From the NCBI RefSeq assembly GCF_003351025.1, contig NZ_QPCG01000005.1, positions 505,165 through 569,164 of the forward strand: DNA of 64,000 nucleotides. The letters run 5' to 3'. This DNA is from Mucilaginibacter endophyticus. Lineage in GTDB: Bacteria; Bacteroidota; Bacteroidia; Sphingobacteriales; Sphingobacteriaceae. The notes below the pieces were generated by a model that saw only the letters and a list, made by a program, of their open reading frames with translations, searched no databases and was not told the origin of the DNA. The first letter of the stretch is position 1, and every line of letters starts with the position of its first letter. A program made the translations under genes and the position numbers. Below are positions 1 through 7,911 of this stretch, one piece after another.

Positions 1-1
1 C

Positions 2-751
2 ATCTGCACAAAAAAGAGCTATGATCAAGGCAAAACATGGAAGGACGAGCGCCTGATTTACGAAGCCCATTACAACTTTGATGATGGCTGCTGGGAACCT
101 TCCCAAATTCAGTTGCCATCTGGCGAGATTCAATTGTTCTTTTCAAACGAGGGTGTTTATACCAAATCAAACGAGCAAAATATTTCCATATTCCGTTCAA
201 AGGATAATGGCTTAAACTGGACAAAGCAGCCCGAAATAGTGTCCTTCAGGCCAAATCACCGGGATGGTATGCCGGTGCCGGTTATCCTGAAAGAGAAAAA
301 TGAGATCGTATTTTCGATAGAGGATAACGCCGGAGCAACTTTCAAGCCGTCCATCATCCGTAACAGCATCGGCCAAAACTGGAAAAAAACGGTAGGCCCC
401 GATGATGCCGAACGCACTTATGCGCTCACTCCCAAGCTGCCCGATACAGTTTATGCCGGAGCCCCTTATTTGAGGCAGCTCCATAGCGGCGAAACGGTGT
501 TATCATATCAAAGTACTCAAAACCGCAACCATAACTGGGAGCAAGCCTGTATGCAGGTGGCTTTGGGTAACAGCAATGCTAAAGATTTTGTAAGTGTGCC
601 AACGCCATTTGATATTCCGCTCAACAAACACGGATTGTGGAATGCGTTGTGTGTGCTTAATGATGATAGCATTATTGCGTTAACATCAACCAATGCGTTT
701 GGAAAGGGAACAGAGATTTGGATGATAAAGGGGAGAGTGGTAAAGAAATAA
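2..751 (+). CDS. Sialidase-fold (BNR/Asp-box) glycosidase, 5' truncated by window edge
   Basis: The reading frame is open from base 2, so the gene starts before the window and only the C-terminal 249 codons are present. Two Asp-boxes (SYDQGKTW near the start and SKDNGLNW) mark a sialidase-type beta-propeller. WEPSQIQLPSGEIQLFFSNE and YLRQLHSGETVLSYQS resemble blades of GH33 sialidases and also of GH93 exo-arabinanases. I cannot choose between these families without the missing N-terminus. The TTG at 113 is an internal codon and not a start. It lies upstream of secreted glycosidases on the same strand, which suggests polysaccharide or glycan breakdown outside the cytoplasm. Confidence 0.75.
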   Translation: MCTKKSYDQGKTWKDERLIYEAHYNFDDGCWEPSQIQLPSGEIQLFFSNEGVYTKSNEQNISIFRSKDNGLNWTKQPEIVSFRPNHRDGMPVPVILKEKNEIVFSIEDNAGATFKPSIIRNSIGQNWKKTVGPDDAERTYALTPKLPDTVYAGAPYLRQLHSGETVLSYQSTQNRNHNWEQACMQVALGNSNAKDFVSVPTPFDIPLNKHGLWNALCVLNDDSIIALTSTNAFGKGTEIWMIKGRVVKK

Positions 752-770
752 GAGCAAAACAAAAAGTAAA

Positions 771-911
771 TGTCATTTCGATAGAGCAGTGGAGGCTTGG
801 AGCGCTGGGGCGAAAGAGAAATCTTGTACATTATGCAGAGTCAATAGCATGGCGTATAAGATTTCTCCTCACACCTCGCTCATAATCCCCCTCCGGTTCG
901 TCGAAATGACA
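771..911. repeat. 141-bp imperfect inverted repeat between genes
   Basis: The ends are exact complements: TGTCATTTCGA at 771-781 and TCGAAATGACA at 901-911. An inner pair, AGAAATCTTGTAC and GTATAAGATTTCT, matches with one mismatch. The whole element can fold into one long hairpin and has no coding content. I read it as a dispersed intergenic repeat of REP/MITE type; copy number cannot be judged from this window. Confidence 0.7.
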
Positions 912-949
912 AATGGGTAAAACAGAATTAAACTATTAAATACATATAA

Positions 950-2020
950 ATGCAAACAAAACTAAAAGTATTGGCCCTTGCTTTGGCAATGCCATTGGGG
1001 ATGAGGGTAATGGCGCAGCAGAAAGCGCCGGCGCAGGTATGGTCTGAAGCGAAGGCAAAAACATGGTACGCGCAGCAACAATGGCTGGTTGGTGCCGATT
1101 TTATTCCAAGCACAGCCATCAATCAGTTAGAGATGTGGCAAGCCGATACTTTCGATCCAAAAACAATAGATAAAGAATTGGGCTATGCTCAGGGGATTGG
1201 TATGAATGTGATGCGCGTATTCCTGCACCATTTAGCCTGGGAGCAGGATCCTGAAGGTTTCAAAAAACGTATGGACGAGTACTTGGCTATCTCCAGTAAG
1301 CACGGCGTTAAAACCATGTTTGTATTTTTTGACGATTGCTGGAACAAAGTGCCTAAAGTTGGTAAGCAGCCAGAGCCAAAACCGGGTATCCATAATTCAG
1401 GCTGGATGCAGGATCCGGGGCAGCCGGCATCGGATAACGCGGCAAATTCGCCGGTACTTGAAAAATATGTAAAAGACGTATTGAAGCGTTTCGCCAATGA
1501 TAAACGCGTACTGCTTTGGGATTTGTACAATGAGCCAGGCAACTCAGATAAAGGCAGCCGCTCGTTACCATTGCTTAAAAGCGTTTTCAAATGGGCAAGG
1601 CAGGTAAACCCGAGTCAGCCAATTAGTGCCGGTGTTTGGCGCTGGGACCTGGAAGAGTTAAACAAATTCCAGATAGCTAACTCGGACATTGTTACTTATC
1701 ATGACTATACTCCGGAAGCTGAACACCTGAAAACAGTACAGTTTTTGAAAATGAATGGTCGCCCGTTGATTTGTACTGAATATATGGCCCGTCCGCGCAA
1801 CAGCCTGTTCGGCACGGTATTGCCAATGCTTAAAAAAGAAAATGTGGGCGCTATAAACTGGGGTTTTGTAAGCGGTAAAACCAATACCATTTACGCCTGG
1901 GATACCCCAATGCCTGATGGTAAAGAACCAAAGCTGTGGTTCCACGATATTTTCCGTAAGGATGGTACTGCCTACATCCCGGAAGAAACAAACCTGATCA
2001 AGAAATTGACCGGAAGATAG
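950..2020 (+). CDS. Secreted GH5-like glycoside hydrolase
   Basis: 356-residue protein with an N-terminal signal peptide (cleavage after roughly residue 22, ending VMAQQ). It looks like a TIM-barrel clan GH-A enzyme. LLWDLYNEPGN (N194, E195) fits the Asn-Glu pair holding the acid/base. ICTEYMARP (E277) fits the nucleophile strand. NVMRVFLHHLAWEQD is the typical beta-2/beta-3 segment. These features point to a retaining beta-glycosidase of the GH5/GH2-type barrel, but the substrate cannot be read from the sequence. It lies between the partial propeller and a GH43 gene on the same strand and probably works in the same glycan pathway. The ATG at 950 is the first in frame and leads straight into the signal peptide. 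Confidence 0.75.
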   Translation: MQTKLKVLALALAMPLGMRVMAQQKAPAQVWSEAKAKTWYAQQQWLVGADFIPSTAINQLEMWQADTFDPKTIDKELGYAQGIGMNVMRVFLHHLAWEQDPEGFKKRMDEYLAISSKHGVKTMFVFFDDCWNKVPKVGKQPEPKPGIHNSGWMQDPGQPASDNAANSPVLEKYVKDVLKRFANDKRVLLWDLYNEPGNSDKGSRSLPLLKSVFKWARQVNPSQPISAGVWRWDLEELNKFQIANSDIVTYHDYTPEAEHLKTVQFLKMNGRPLICTEYMARPRNSLFGTVLPMLKKENVGAINWGFVSGKTNTIYAWDTPMPDGKEPKLWFHDIFRKDGTAYIPEETNLIKKLTGR

Positions 2021-2109
2021 TTTTTAGGATGTGCGGATTTCAAATGTACTGATGTGCAGATGATTTCCGGATCCGGAAACCAATATTTAAAGCAGGGCCA
2101 CGTCACATG

Positions 2110-2161
2110 TGCCTCTCGCGTTCAACCTATCACACCACCTGCTTATCATACGTGAGAGGCA
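2110..2161. repeat. Imperfect inverted repeat with long loop
   Basis: TGCCTCTCGCG at 2110-2120 pairs with CGTGAGAGGCA at 2151-2161 with one mismatch; the loop is 30 nt. It lies downstream of the GH5-like gene and has no U-tract, so a terminator role is uncertain. Confidence 0.4.
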
Positions 2162-2171
2162 GTTTATTACA

Positions 2172-2202
2172 GACTTACGAAGTTTTTAAAACTTCGTAAG
2201 TC
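2172..2202. repeat. 31-bp near-perfect palindrome between glycosidase genes
   Basis: Two exact 15-bp arms (2172-2186 and 2188-2202) surround a single T; the core is ACTTACGAAGTTTT. It sits 39 bp before the GH43 start codon and could act as a terminator for the GH5-like gene or as a dispersed repeat. Flanking sequence shows no clear U-tract beyond the T/A-rich centre. Confidence 0.6.
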
Positions 2203-2241
2203 CTGTTCCTCGTTAACACTACCCTTAAACCAATTACACCT

Positions 2242-3252
2242 ATGAAGAAGTTTTTTACTTACCTGATGCTGGGCCTGTTGGGCACTGTAACCGCCTGCCG
2301 CAGCCATGCGCAGCAAGTTGAGCCAATTAAGCAGGCAGCGCCTTATAGCGGCCTTATTCATGTTGTGCTTGACAGGGATTTTCCCGATCCTACGGTGATT
2401 AGTTATAGTGGTAAGTATTACGCTTATGCAACCCAATCGCCGGGAGGTAATGGGAAAATGATCAATATCCAGGTGGCATGGTCAACAGATCACGAACACT
2501 GGACTTACGCCGGTGATGCTTTGCCGCAAAAACCTTCATGGGCTTCCAATACACAAAACTTTTGGGCGCCGGATGTTTTCTTCGATGCTAAACTCAACAA
2601 GTTTGTCATGTTTTTTTCTGCCGATCCAAACGAGTTGACCGGCAAATGGATGGGCATAGCTTACGCTGATAATCCGCTTGGCCCATTCACCGACAGAGGT
2701 ACACCCTTTATGAAAGGCCCAAGTTTTCACTGTATCGATCCTAAAGCTTTTGTTGATCCTAAAACCGGGAAGCACTTCCTTTACTGGGGATCGGATTTTC
2801 AGCCATTACGGGTACAGGAAATGAAAGATGACTGGTCGGACTTTAAAGATGGCTCACAGCCAACAGCTGCTGTTGAGCCGGGTAAGGATAAAAGCTACAG
2901 CAACCTGGTTGAAGGCTCATGGCTTGATTATGATAACGGTACTTATTACCTGTATTACTCGGGTGATAACTGTTGCGGAGTAGGAGCCAATTATGCTGTA
3001 ATGATAGCTAAGGCCGATAATCCGCTCGGTCCATTTGTTCGATTAGGGGAAAGTGATAAAACTCTCAATAGTGCTATTTTAGTAAAAGACGCGGTTTATA
3101 CGGCCCCCGGTCACAATTCTATTTTTACTGATGAAAAGGGGAATAAATTCATAGCCTATCATGCTATCGAAATAGCCCATAAAGAAAAGGGTAGGGTGAT
3201 GTGTATCAGCCCAGTTAAGTATCAAAATGGCTGGCCGGTAGTAACTAAATAA
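2242..3252 (+). CDS. GH43 family lipoprotein glycosidase
   Basis: 336 residues with a lipoprotein signal: residues 1-19 end TVTAC, a lipobox with Cys19. The rest is a five-bladed propeller of the GH43 type. RDFPDPTVI carries the catalytic base Asp, CIDPKAFVDP the pKa-modulating Asp, and VEGSWLDYDNGTYYLYYSG the general acid Glu. NFWAPDVFF and TAPGHNSIF are typical blade motifs. Family members act on alpha-L-arabinofuranosides, beta-xylosides or beta-galactosides; the specificity here is unknown. It is followed after only 7 bp by the next gene, so the two are probably cotranscribed. It likely sits on the periplasmic or outer face of a membrane. Confidence 0.85.
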   Translation: MKKFFTYLMLGLLGTVTACRSHAQQVEPIKQAAPYSGLIHVVLDRDFPDPTVISYSGKYYAYATQSPGGNGKMINIQVAWSTDHEHWTYAGDALPQKPSWASNTQNFWAPDVFFDAKLNKFVMFFSADPNELTGKWMGIAYADNPLGPFTDRGTPFMKGPSFHCIDPKAFVDPKTGKHFLYWGSDFQPLRVQEMKDDWSDFKDGSQPTAAVEPGKDKSYSNLVEGSWLDYDNGTYYLYYSGDNCCGVGANYAVMIAKADNPLGPFVRLGESDKTLNSAILVKDAVYTAPGHNSIFTDEKGNKFIAYHAIEIAHKEKGRVMCISPVKYQNGWPVVTK

Positions 3253-3259
3253 TAAGCGT

Positions 3260-5350
3260 ATGATTCATCAATTAAAACATCTTGTTCTTTTCGGATTGCT
3301 GTCACTGACTTTTTTTAAGTCGGAAGCACAGGTAGCGAGCGATAAAAACTTTAAACCGGCTGCCGGCGTAAGTGTAAAGGTAAATACCTCAAACGTCACG
3401 GTAACCTGGCCTGCGGGGACTAACAGCAACGGCAGACTTATTTTAAACTTAAAAAATGATGAACCGCTATTCAGCAGCGTTCAACTAAGTAAAGCCGGAG
3501 TTTATAAGTCGGTGATTGAAAATGTTGATCCGCAATTTATCCTAACAGAAGGCAAGCGTGATCTTGTTTCTCAAAATGGCTGGAACATCTTTTTTGATAA
3601 AGTACCACTTAAACCCCACCATTCTTATAAGGTAGGTTTTCATAAAAAGTCAATCAGCGTAAGCAGCAAAGGCACACGTACAATAATTACTTTGCCAAGA
3701 GTGGAAGCCCCCAATTTTAAAGGCGATCTGGAACTCACACTCTACAACGGACAGCCTTTATTTAACGTGGCAGCAGTTGTATCAACCCAAATTGATTCGA
3801 CGGCTATATTGTATGATGCTGGTTTGGTAGCGAAAGCCCAACCGGTTAAAGCAATAAGCTACAGCGATGTTTATGAACACCTGCAAATCGATGATATCAG
3901 TAAACCGGATACCGCTAAAAACCTTGCGGTAAAATATCGCACCATCATCGGTACAAATGATAAAGCGGGCATTGCCGTATTCCCTGCCCCGCACCAGTAT
4001 TTTTATCCGTTGGATGAAGCCTTCAACCTCAAGTTTGTATGGTATGGCAATAATTACCGCGATCTGCTTCCTGGCTTTGGGCTTGGCATCAGGCAGGAAC
4101 TACAGGGCGATAAGCGTTTTGTGCCATGGTTTAACGCGCCTCCGGGAACCAAACAACGGCTCAACTTTTTTTGCCTGCTGGGTACAGATGGTGCTGATAA
4201 TTTGCTGAGTAAGGTAAAGCAATTTACCCATGATGATAGCTACAAACCACTTCCCGGTTATAAGACTATGGCCAGCCATTTTCATAACGAGTTTATCATG
4301 AGCGTTGTACTGGCGGGCAATCCGGTGCCTGATAGTCCGTCATTTGTAAAGGTTTTAAAGCGCCAGGGTATTAATATAGTTCACCTGGCCGAGTTTCATT
4401 ATACAGCCCATCCTAAAGGCCCGGATGAACAGCGCCTTAAAGAACTGAAAGCGCTATTTGACCAATGCAGCCGTTTGTCTGATAGAAACTTTTTGCTGTT
4501 GCCCGGCGAAGAGCCTAATGAATTTTTTGGTGGTCATTGGCTGGCATTTTTCCCGAAGCCGGTTTACTGGATCATGTCGCGCAAGGCAGGTACACCTTTT
4601 GAAAGCAACACTCCGGGGTTTGGTAAAGTTTATCATATAGGCGATAAAACGGATATGCTCAACCTGCTAAAAGCCGAAAACGGTTTAGCCTGGACAGCGC
4701 ATGCCCGTACCAAAGGTTCTACCGGTTTTCCGGATGCTTACAAAAAAGAAGATTTTTACTTGTCGGACAGGTTTTTGGGCGCGGCCTGGAAAGCATTACC
4801 TGCCGACCTTTCGGAGCCTCGTTTAGGCAAACGTGTTTTAGACCTGATGGACGATATGAACAACTGGGGACTGAAAAAGAAAGTACTCTCCGAAGCCGAC
4901 CTCTTTACTATCGAGCCTGAAAACGAAATGTACGCCCACCTCAATGTAAACTACCTGAAACTTGCCAAACAGCCGGAATATAAAAATGGCTGGCAACCAG
5001 TATTGGATGTGCTGGAGCAAGGCAAATTTTTTTCCACCACGGGCGAGGTTTTGATAGAAGATTTTACAGTAAATGGCCATTCATCCGGACAAACTATTGC
5101 CATCCCGGCCGACGGAAAATGCACCATCAGCTTTAAAACCAACTGGACATTCCCGCTAAATTTTGCTGAGATCATTTCGGGCGATGGGAAAAAAGTATAC
5201 CGGGAACGGATCGATCTTACTTCGACTCAAGCCTTCGGCACAAAAACATTTAGCAAAGTGCTGAATATGAAAGGCCGCAAATGGGCACGACTTGAAGTTT
5301 GGGATACGGCTGTTGATGGTGCTTATACACAAACTGTGTGGTTGAAGTAA
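3260..5350 (+). CDS. Large secreted protein, possible PHP-like metal-dependent hydrolase domain
   Basis: 696 residues with a signal peptide (cleavage near KSEAQ, residue 24). The N-terminal third is beta-rich without a recognised domain. The middle part has histidine/acid motifs spaced as in secreted PHP/CehA-type phosphoesterases: IVHLAEFHYTAHP, LLLPGEEPNEFFGGHWLAFF and LAWTAHARTKGS. The C-terminus has a beta-sandwich-like segment (VNGHSSGQTIAIPADGKC). I do not recognise a named family and the PHP link is by motif impression only. It overlaps no neighbour and follows the GH43 gene by 7 bp, so a role in the same glycan operon is likely. Alternative: a glycosidase or esterase of an undescribed family. 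Confidence 0.6.
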   Translation: MIHQLKHLVLFGLLSLTFFKSEAQVASDKNFKPAAGVSVKVNTSNVTVTWPAGTNSNGRLILNLKNDEPLFSSVQLSKAGVYKSVIENVDPQFILTEGKRDLVSQNGWNIFFDKVPLKPHHSYKVGFHKKSISVSSKGTRTIITLPRVEAPNFKGDLELTLYNGQPLFNVAAVVSTQIDSTAILYDAGLVAKAQPVKAISYSDVYEHLQIDDISKPDTAKNLAVKYRTIIGTNDKAGIAVFPAPHQYFYPLDEAFNLKFVWYGNNYRDLLPGFGLGIRQELQGDKRFVPWFNAPPGTKQRLNFFCLLGTDGADNLLSKVKQFTHDDSYKPLPGYKTMASHFHNEFIMSVVLAGNPVPDSPSFVKVLKRQGINIVHLAEFHYTAHPKGPDEQRLKELKALFDQCSRLSDRNFLLLPGEEPNEFFGGHWLAFFPKPVYWIMSRKAGTPFESNTPGFGKVYHIGDKTDMLNLLKAENGLAWTAHARTKGSTGFPDAYKKEDFYLSDRFLGAAWKALPADLSEPRLGKRVLDLMDDMNNWGLKKKVLSEADLFTIEPENEMYAHLNVNYLKLAKQPEYKNGWQPVLDVLEQGKFFSTTGEVLIEDFTVNGHSSGQTIAIPADGKCTISFKTNWTFPLNFAEIISGDGKKVYRERIDLTSTQAFGTKTFSKVLNMKGRKWARLEVWDTAVDGAYTQTVWLK

Positions 5351-5370
5351 ACAGATAATTATAAATCCTC

Positions 5371-5496
5371 CGCCGCCGCTCGGCTCCTGCCGAGTGGCAA
5401 CTATCAAAACGGCCTCTGGCCGGCGTCAATCCGCATGGCGTACACAGGCCAGAGGCCTGGAAATAACTACCACTCGGCTGGAGCCGAGCGGCGGCG
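5371..5496. repeat. GC-rich inverted repeat, first of a stacked repeat patch
   Basis: 27-bp arms at 5371-5397 and 5470-5496 match with one mismatch (core CGCCGCCGCTCGGCTCC). An inner exact pair, GGCCTCTGGCC at 5411-5421 and GGCCAGAGGCC at 5448-5458, extends the fold. This 487-bp gap (5351-5837) holds no credible gene. Confidence 0.75.
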
Positions 5497-5517
5497 GGGA
5501 AATGACAAAAGGAGGCT

Positions 5518-5588
5518 GTCACCCTGAGCCTGTCGAAGGCGCGCGCGCAGAGGCCCTGCCCACCATGCTTCGACTGGCTCAGCATGAC
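5518..5588. repeat. Second inverted repeat in the patch
   Basis: GTCACCCTGAGCCTGTCGAAG (5518-5538) pairs with CTTCGACTGGCTCAGCATGAC (5568-5588), 18 of 21 positions. The TGAGCC/GTCGAAG core looks like a dispersed intergenic element and is unrelated to the element just upstream. Confidence 0.65.
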
Positions 5589-5623
5589 ACCCTTTTTGAA
5601 ACTTGTCATGGGTAGCGAAGCGC

Positions 5624-5673
5624 GGCAATCTCGTAGCCCATGCATGTCTGATCTGTATAGCTACGAGATTGCC
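5624..5673. repeat. Third inverted repeat in the patch
   Basis: GGCAATCTCGTAGC (5624-5637) and GCTACGAGATTGCC (5660-5673) are exact 14-bp complements around a 22-nt loop. The remaining 5674-5837 shows no gene or clear signal. Confidence 0.7.
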
Positions 5674-5837
5674 ACGTCGCCCCAGATGCTCTTTACCCAT
5701 GCGGCTCCTCGCAAAGACATGTTTTTTTATTTTACCGGGACTTTAACCAGTGCCCGCTCTGTGAAAAAGCTTTTCAGGGCTGCTATTTTCCCGGTGCGGA
5801 TGAGATAACTAACGAATAAGGCTATTAACATAAATTT

Positions 5838-6644
5838 TTACTTAACAATACTTGCAAAACGTTGATAAAAGGCGGTAGGGCTGTCGGCGTGCTTCGGCTC
5901 GTATTTACCGGCGATGATGGGGATATATATTACCCTGCGGCGGCTTGCTTCACCAATTACGGTTGATTGGGCCACGCGGTGCCATAAGCGGCCATCATGT
6001 ATGGTCAAATCGCCGGCAGTTGGGATAATAGCAACCTCGTTTTCGTCGGTATCATGATCAAGGAAGTACTTTTTACGGAAAAGCATCTGGTAAAGGTTTT
6101 GTTTATGTGTGCCGGGCAGGATGCGTAAACCACCATTCTCTGGTTTCAGGGTACTCAGGTGGATGCCAACATTAAGCATCGGGTTTAATTTCTGCCCGTG
6201 AAAAATATCGCGCAGTCCATCCGTATGCCAGCCCATTTTAGAAAAACTGCTTTCGGGGCCGTTTACATAGTGGTTAAAAACCATTCCGTCCTTTTCATCT
6301 GTTCCCAGCCGGGAGCCCTCACCAATCAGGTTAAGCAATACCTGGAAACGGGGATCTTTGGTAAATTCATCTAAAAGGTTATGATGCTGATTGATAAAAG
6401 CAAAACGCTGTACAATAGGCGATCCGTCAAGGTCTTTACCGTATTTGATAGGCACACCATTCACTTTTTCGGTGTTGTTATTTAGCCAGGTTGCTTCAAC
6501 CTGTTTTGAGGCGTTAATAATGTCGGTAACGGTTTCGGGCTTAATGAAATTTTTGAAATGGATAAAGCCGTGCTGATTGAAAAAAGCTTGTTGTTCGGGC
6601 GTAATTGTTGAGCCTAATGTGAATTTTTGATATGACGTTGCCAT
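5838..6644 (-). CDS. Phytanoyl-CoA dioxygenase (PhyH) family Fe(II)/2-oxoglutarate oxygenase
   Basis: 268 residues, cytoplasmic, no signal peptide. The jelly-roll iron site is visible: GWHTDGLRD gives H140 and D142, and GRLWHRVAQS gives H222, the HxD...H facial triad. AFFNQHGFIHFKNFIK at the N-terminus is the usual PhyH entry strand. The following SRRRVIYI supplies basic residues of the kind that bind 2-oxoglutarate. Family members hydroxylate small molecules such as fatty acyl chains, amino acids or osmolytes; the substrate is unknown. It stands alone on the minus strand with its own consensus promoter about 215 bp upstream. Confidence 0.85.
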   Translation of the reverse strand: MATSYQKFTLGSTITPEQQAFFNQHGFIHFKNFIKPETVTDIINASKQVEATWLNNNTEKVNGVPIKYGKDLDGSPIVQRFAFINQHHNLLDEFTKDPRFQVLLNLIGEGSRLGTDEKDGMVFNHYVNGPESSFSKMGWHTDGLRDIFHGQKLNPMLNVGIHLSTLKPENGGLRILPGTHKQNLYQMLFRKKYFLDHDTDENEVAIIPTAGDLTIHDGRLWHRVAQSTVIGEASRRRVIYIPIIAGKYEPKHADSPTAFYQRFASIVK

Positions 6645-6860
6645 GTGGTGGAAAAGATATTAAAGTACCTGGAAAATGAAATTGTAAACGCTGGATGCCG
6701 CCGGGGCGGTTTTAGGAAAGGAGCTGGTCCTTTTAAGGGAAATTAACAACAACAGCTGCACATGACCCTTGTTATCAAGGGCATTCGCATTGGGTATGCA
6801 AATAGTATGTTGTGCTTATTGTTCAATGTATATTAAATCTATCTTTTTAGTAGACTAATG

Positions 6861-6891
6861 CAAATGTAAACAAATTGTTAATCAGTCCAAA
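6861..6891 (-). promoter_or_regulatory. Bacteroidota-type promoter upstream of the PhyH gene
   Basis: On the minus strand, TTTG (6888-6891) is followed by 19 nt and TACATTTG (6861-6868), an exact match to TTTG-N19-TAnnTTTG. A palindrome TTAGT-AG-ACTAA (6847-6858) falls at the expected start of transcription. The 5' leader would be about 210 nt, which is long. Confidence 0.55.
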
Positions 6892-6909
6892 TATTTGTGA
6901 AAATATTTT

Positions 6910-7686
6910 TTAATGCTTGTAAAGTCCGGCGGTTACCCTTTCAATCAGGCTTTTAGGACTATGTGTTGCTGCCGCTGCAGAGAGTTTGTTTAAAAATCCG
7001 GGAACTATTTCGGCTTTTTTATTGAACATGCCTTTTATACCTATCGCTGCAACCTCATCGGCTTTCATGTTGAATTTTGCTGCCAGTTCGGCCAGGGCAT
7101 CCATTCCTGCGCGGTGAGCGAAGCTGGTATCCGTAGGGCCCGGGCATAAGCAGCTCACAGCTATCGACGTGTCTTTAAGTTCATATCGCAAAGCCCGGCT
7201 AAATGATAAAACAAATGCTTTGGTCGCCGCGTAAATCGCAAGGGTAGGTACAGCCTGATAAGCCGCGGTGCTGGATACGTTGAGGATAAACGCCTGTTGC
7301 TGTAGTTTTAAAACAGGGATGAAATAATACGAAAGCTCGGTAAGGGCATTCATATTAACCTGCATCATGCCGGTTTGCGCGGCTACGTCCAATTTATTGA
7401 AATTTCCCCACATACCAAGCCCCGCGTTATTTATTAATATGGATACAGGTACATTTAAGCTTTTAACCCAGTCAAAGACCCGGAGGGCTGCGCCTATTTC
7501 CGAAAGGTCAATCGCAAGGAAATCAGCCTTAACCTTATAATCGGTTTTTATTTGGGCGGATAAGGCAGTGAGATCATTTTCCGACCGGGAAACCAACAGC
7601 AGGTTATATCCTTTTTGAGCAAGCAATATGGCCATTGACCTCCCGATGCCTTTCCCGGCCCCCGTAATTAAAGCGTATTGATCCAT
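6910..7686 (-). CDS. Short-chain dehydrogenase/reductase
   Basis: 258-residue classical SDR. The Rossmann motif TGAGKGIG is at residues 8-15, NNAG at 86-89, the catalytic Ser in NVSSTAAY (138-139), and Tyr152/Lys156 in YAATK. SRSEND after beta-2 (Ser/Arg) suggests NADP(H). LCPGPTDTSF is the usual loop after beta-6. The substrate is unknown. It resembles the broad SDR group often annotated as ketoreductases acting on lipid or aldehyde substrates. A palindrome 42 bp upstream of the start may be a TetR-type operator. Confidence 0.85.
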   Translation of the reverse strand: MDQYALITGAGKGIGRSMAILLAQKGYNLLLVSRSENDLTALSAQIKTDYKVKADFLAIDLSEIGAALRVFDWVKSLNVPVSILINNAGLGMWGNFNKLDVAAQTGMMQVNMNALTELSYYFIPVLKLQQQAFILNVSSTAAYQAVPTLAIYAATKAFVLSFSRALRYELKDTSIAVSCLCPGPTDTSFAHRAGMDALAELAAKFNMKADEVAAIGIKGMFNKKAEIVPGFLNKLSAAAATHSPKSLIERVTAGLYKH

Positions 7687-7727
7687 TATTTTTATCGAAA
7701 TATCGACGATACAAGTTTAAAGAAAAA

Positions 7728-7750
7728 TAATCTACTAAACTTGTAGACTA
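7728..7750. promoter_or_regulatory. TetR-like palindrome upstream of the SDR gene
   Basis: TAATCTAC (7728-7735) and GTAGACTA (7743-7750) are complementary at 7 of 8 positions around a 7-nt spacer. GTAGACTA also occurs at 6850-6857, next to the PhyH promoter. This hints that one regulator controls both genes, but no TetR gene is seen in the window. Confidence 0.4.
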
Positions 7751-7911
7751 TTTAAAATGTTATTACGTTTGTGTAGATATGAAAAACACTGCTATATGTT
7801 TTCGTTTTTTAAGCTATAGCCAACCCCGCTATTGTTGTTGCCGGTAAATAAAAACCGCTCACCTCTTCGTTATTATCTCAACAACAAACTATCACAAGCT
7901 TAAAATTGATC

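Noticed and set aside
5394..5808. Open frames on both strands in the repeat patch
   Set aside because: They run through inverted repeats, lack start signals and have repeat-derived composition.
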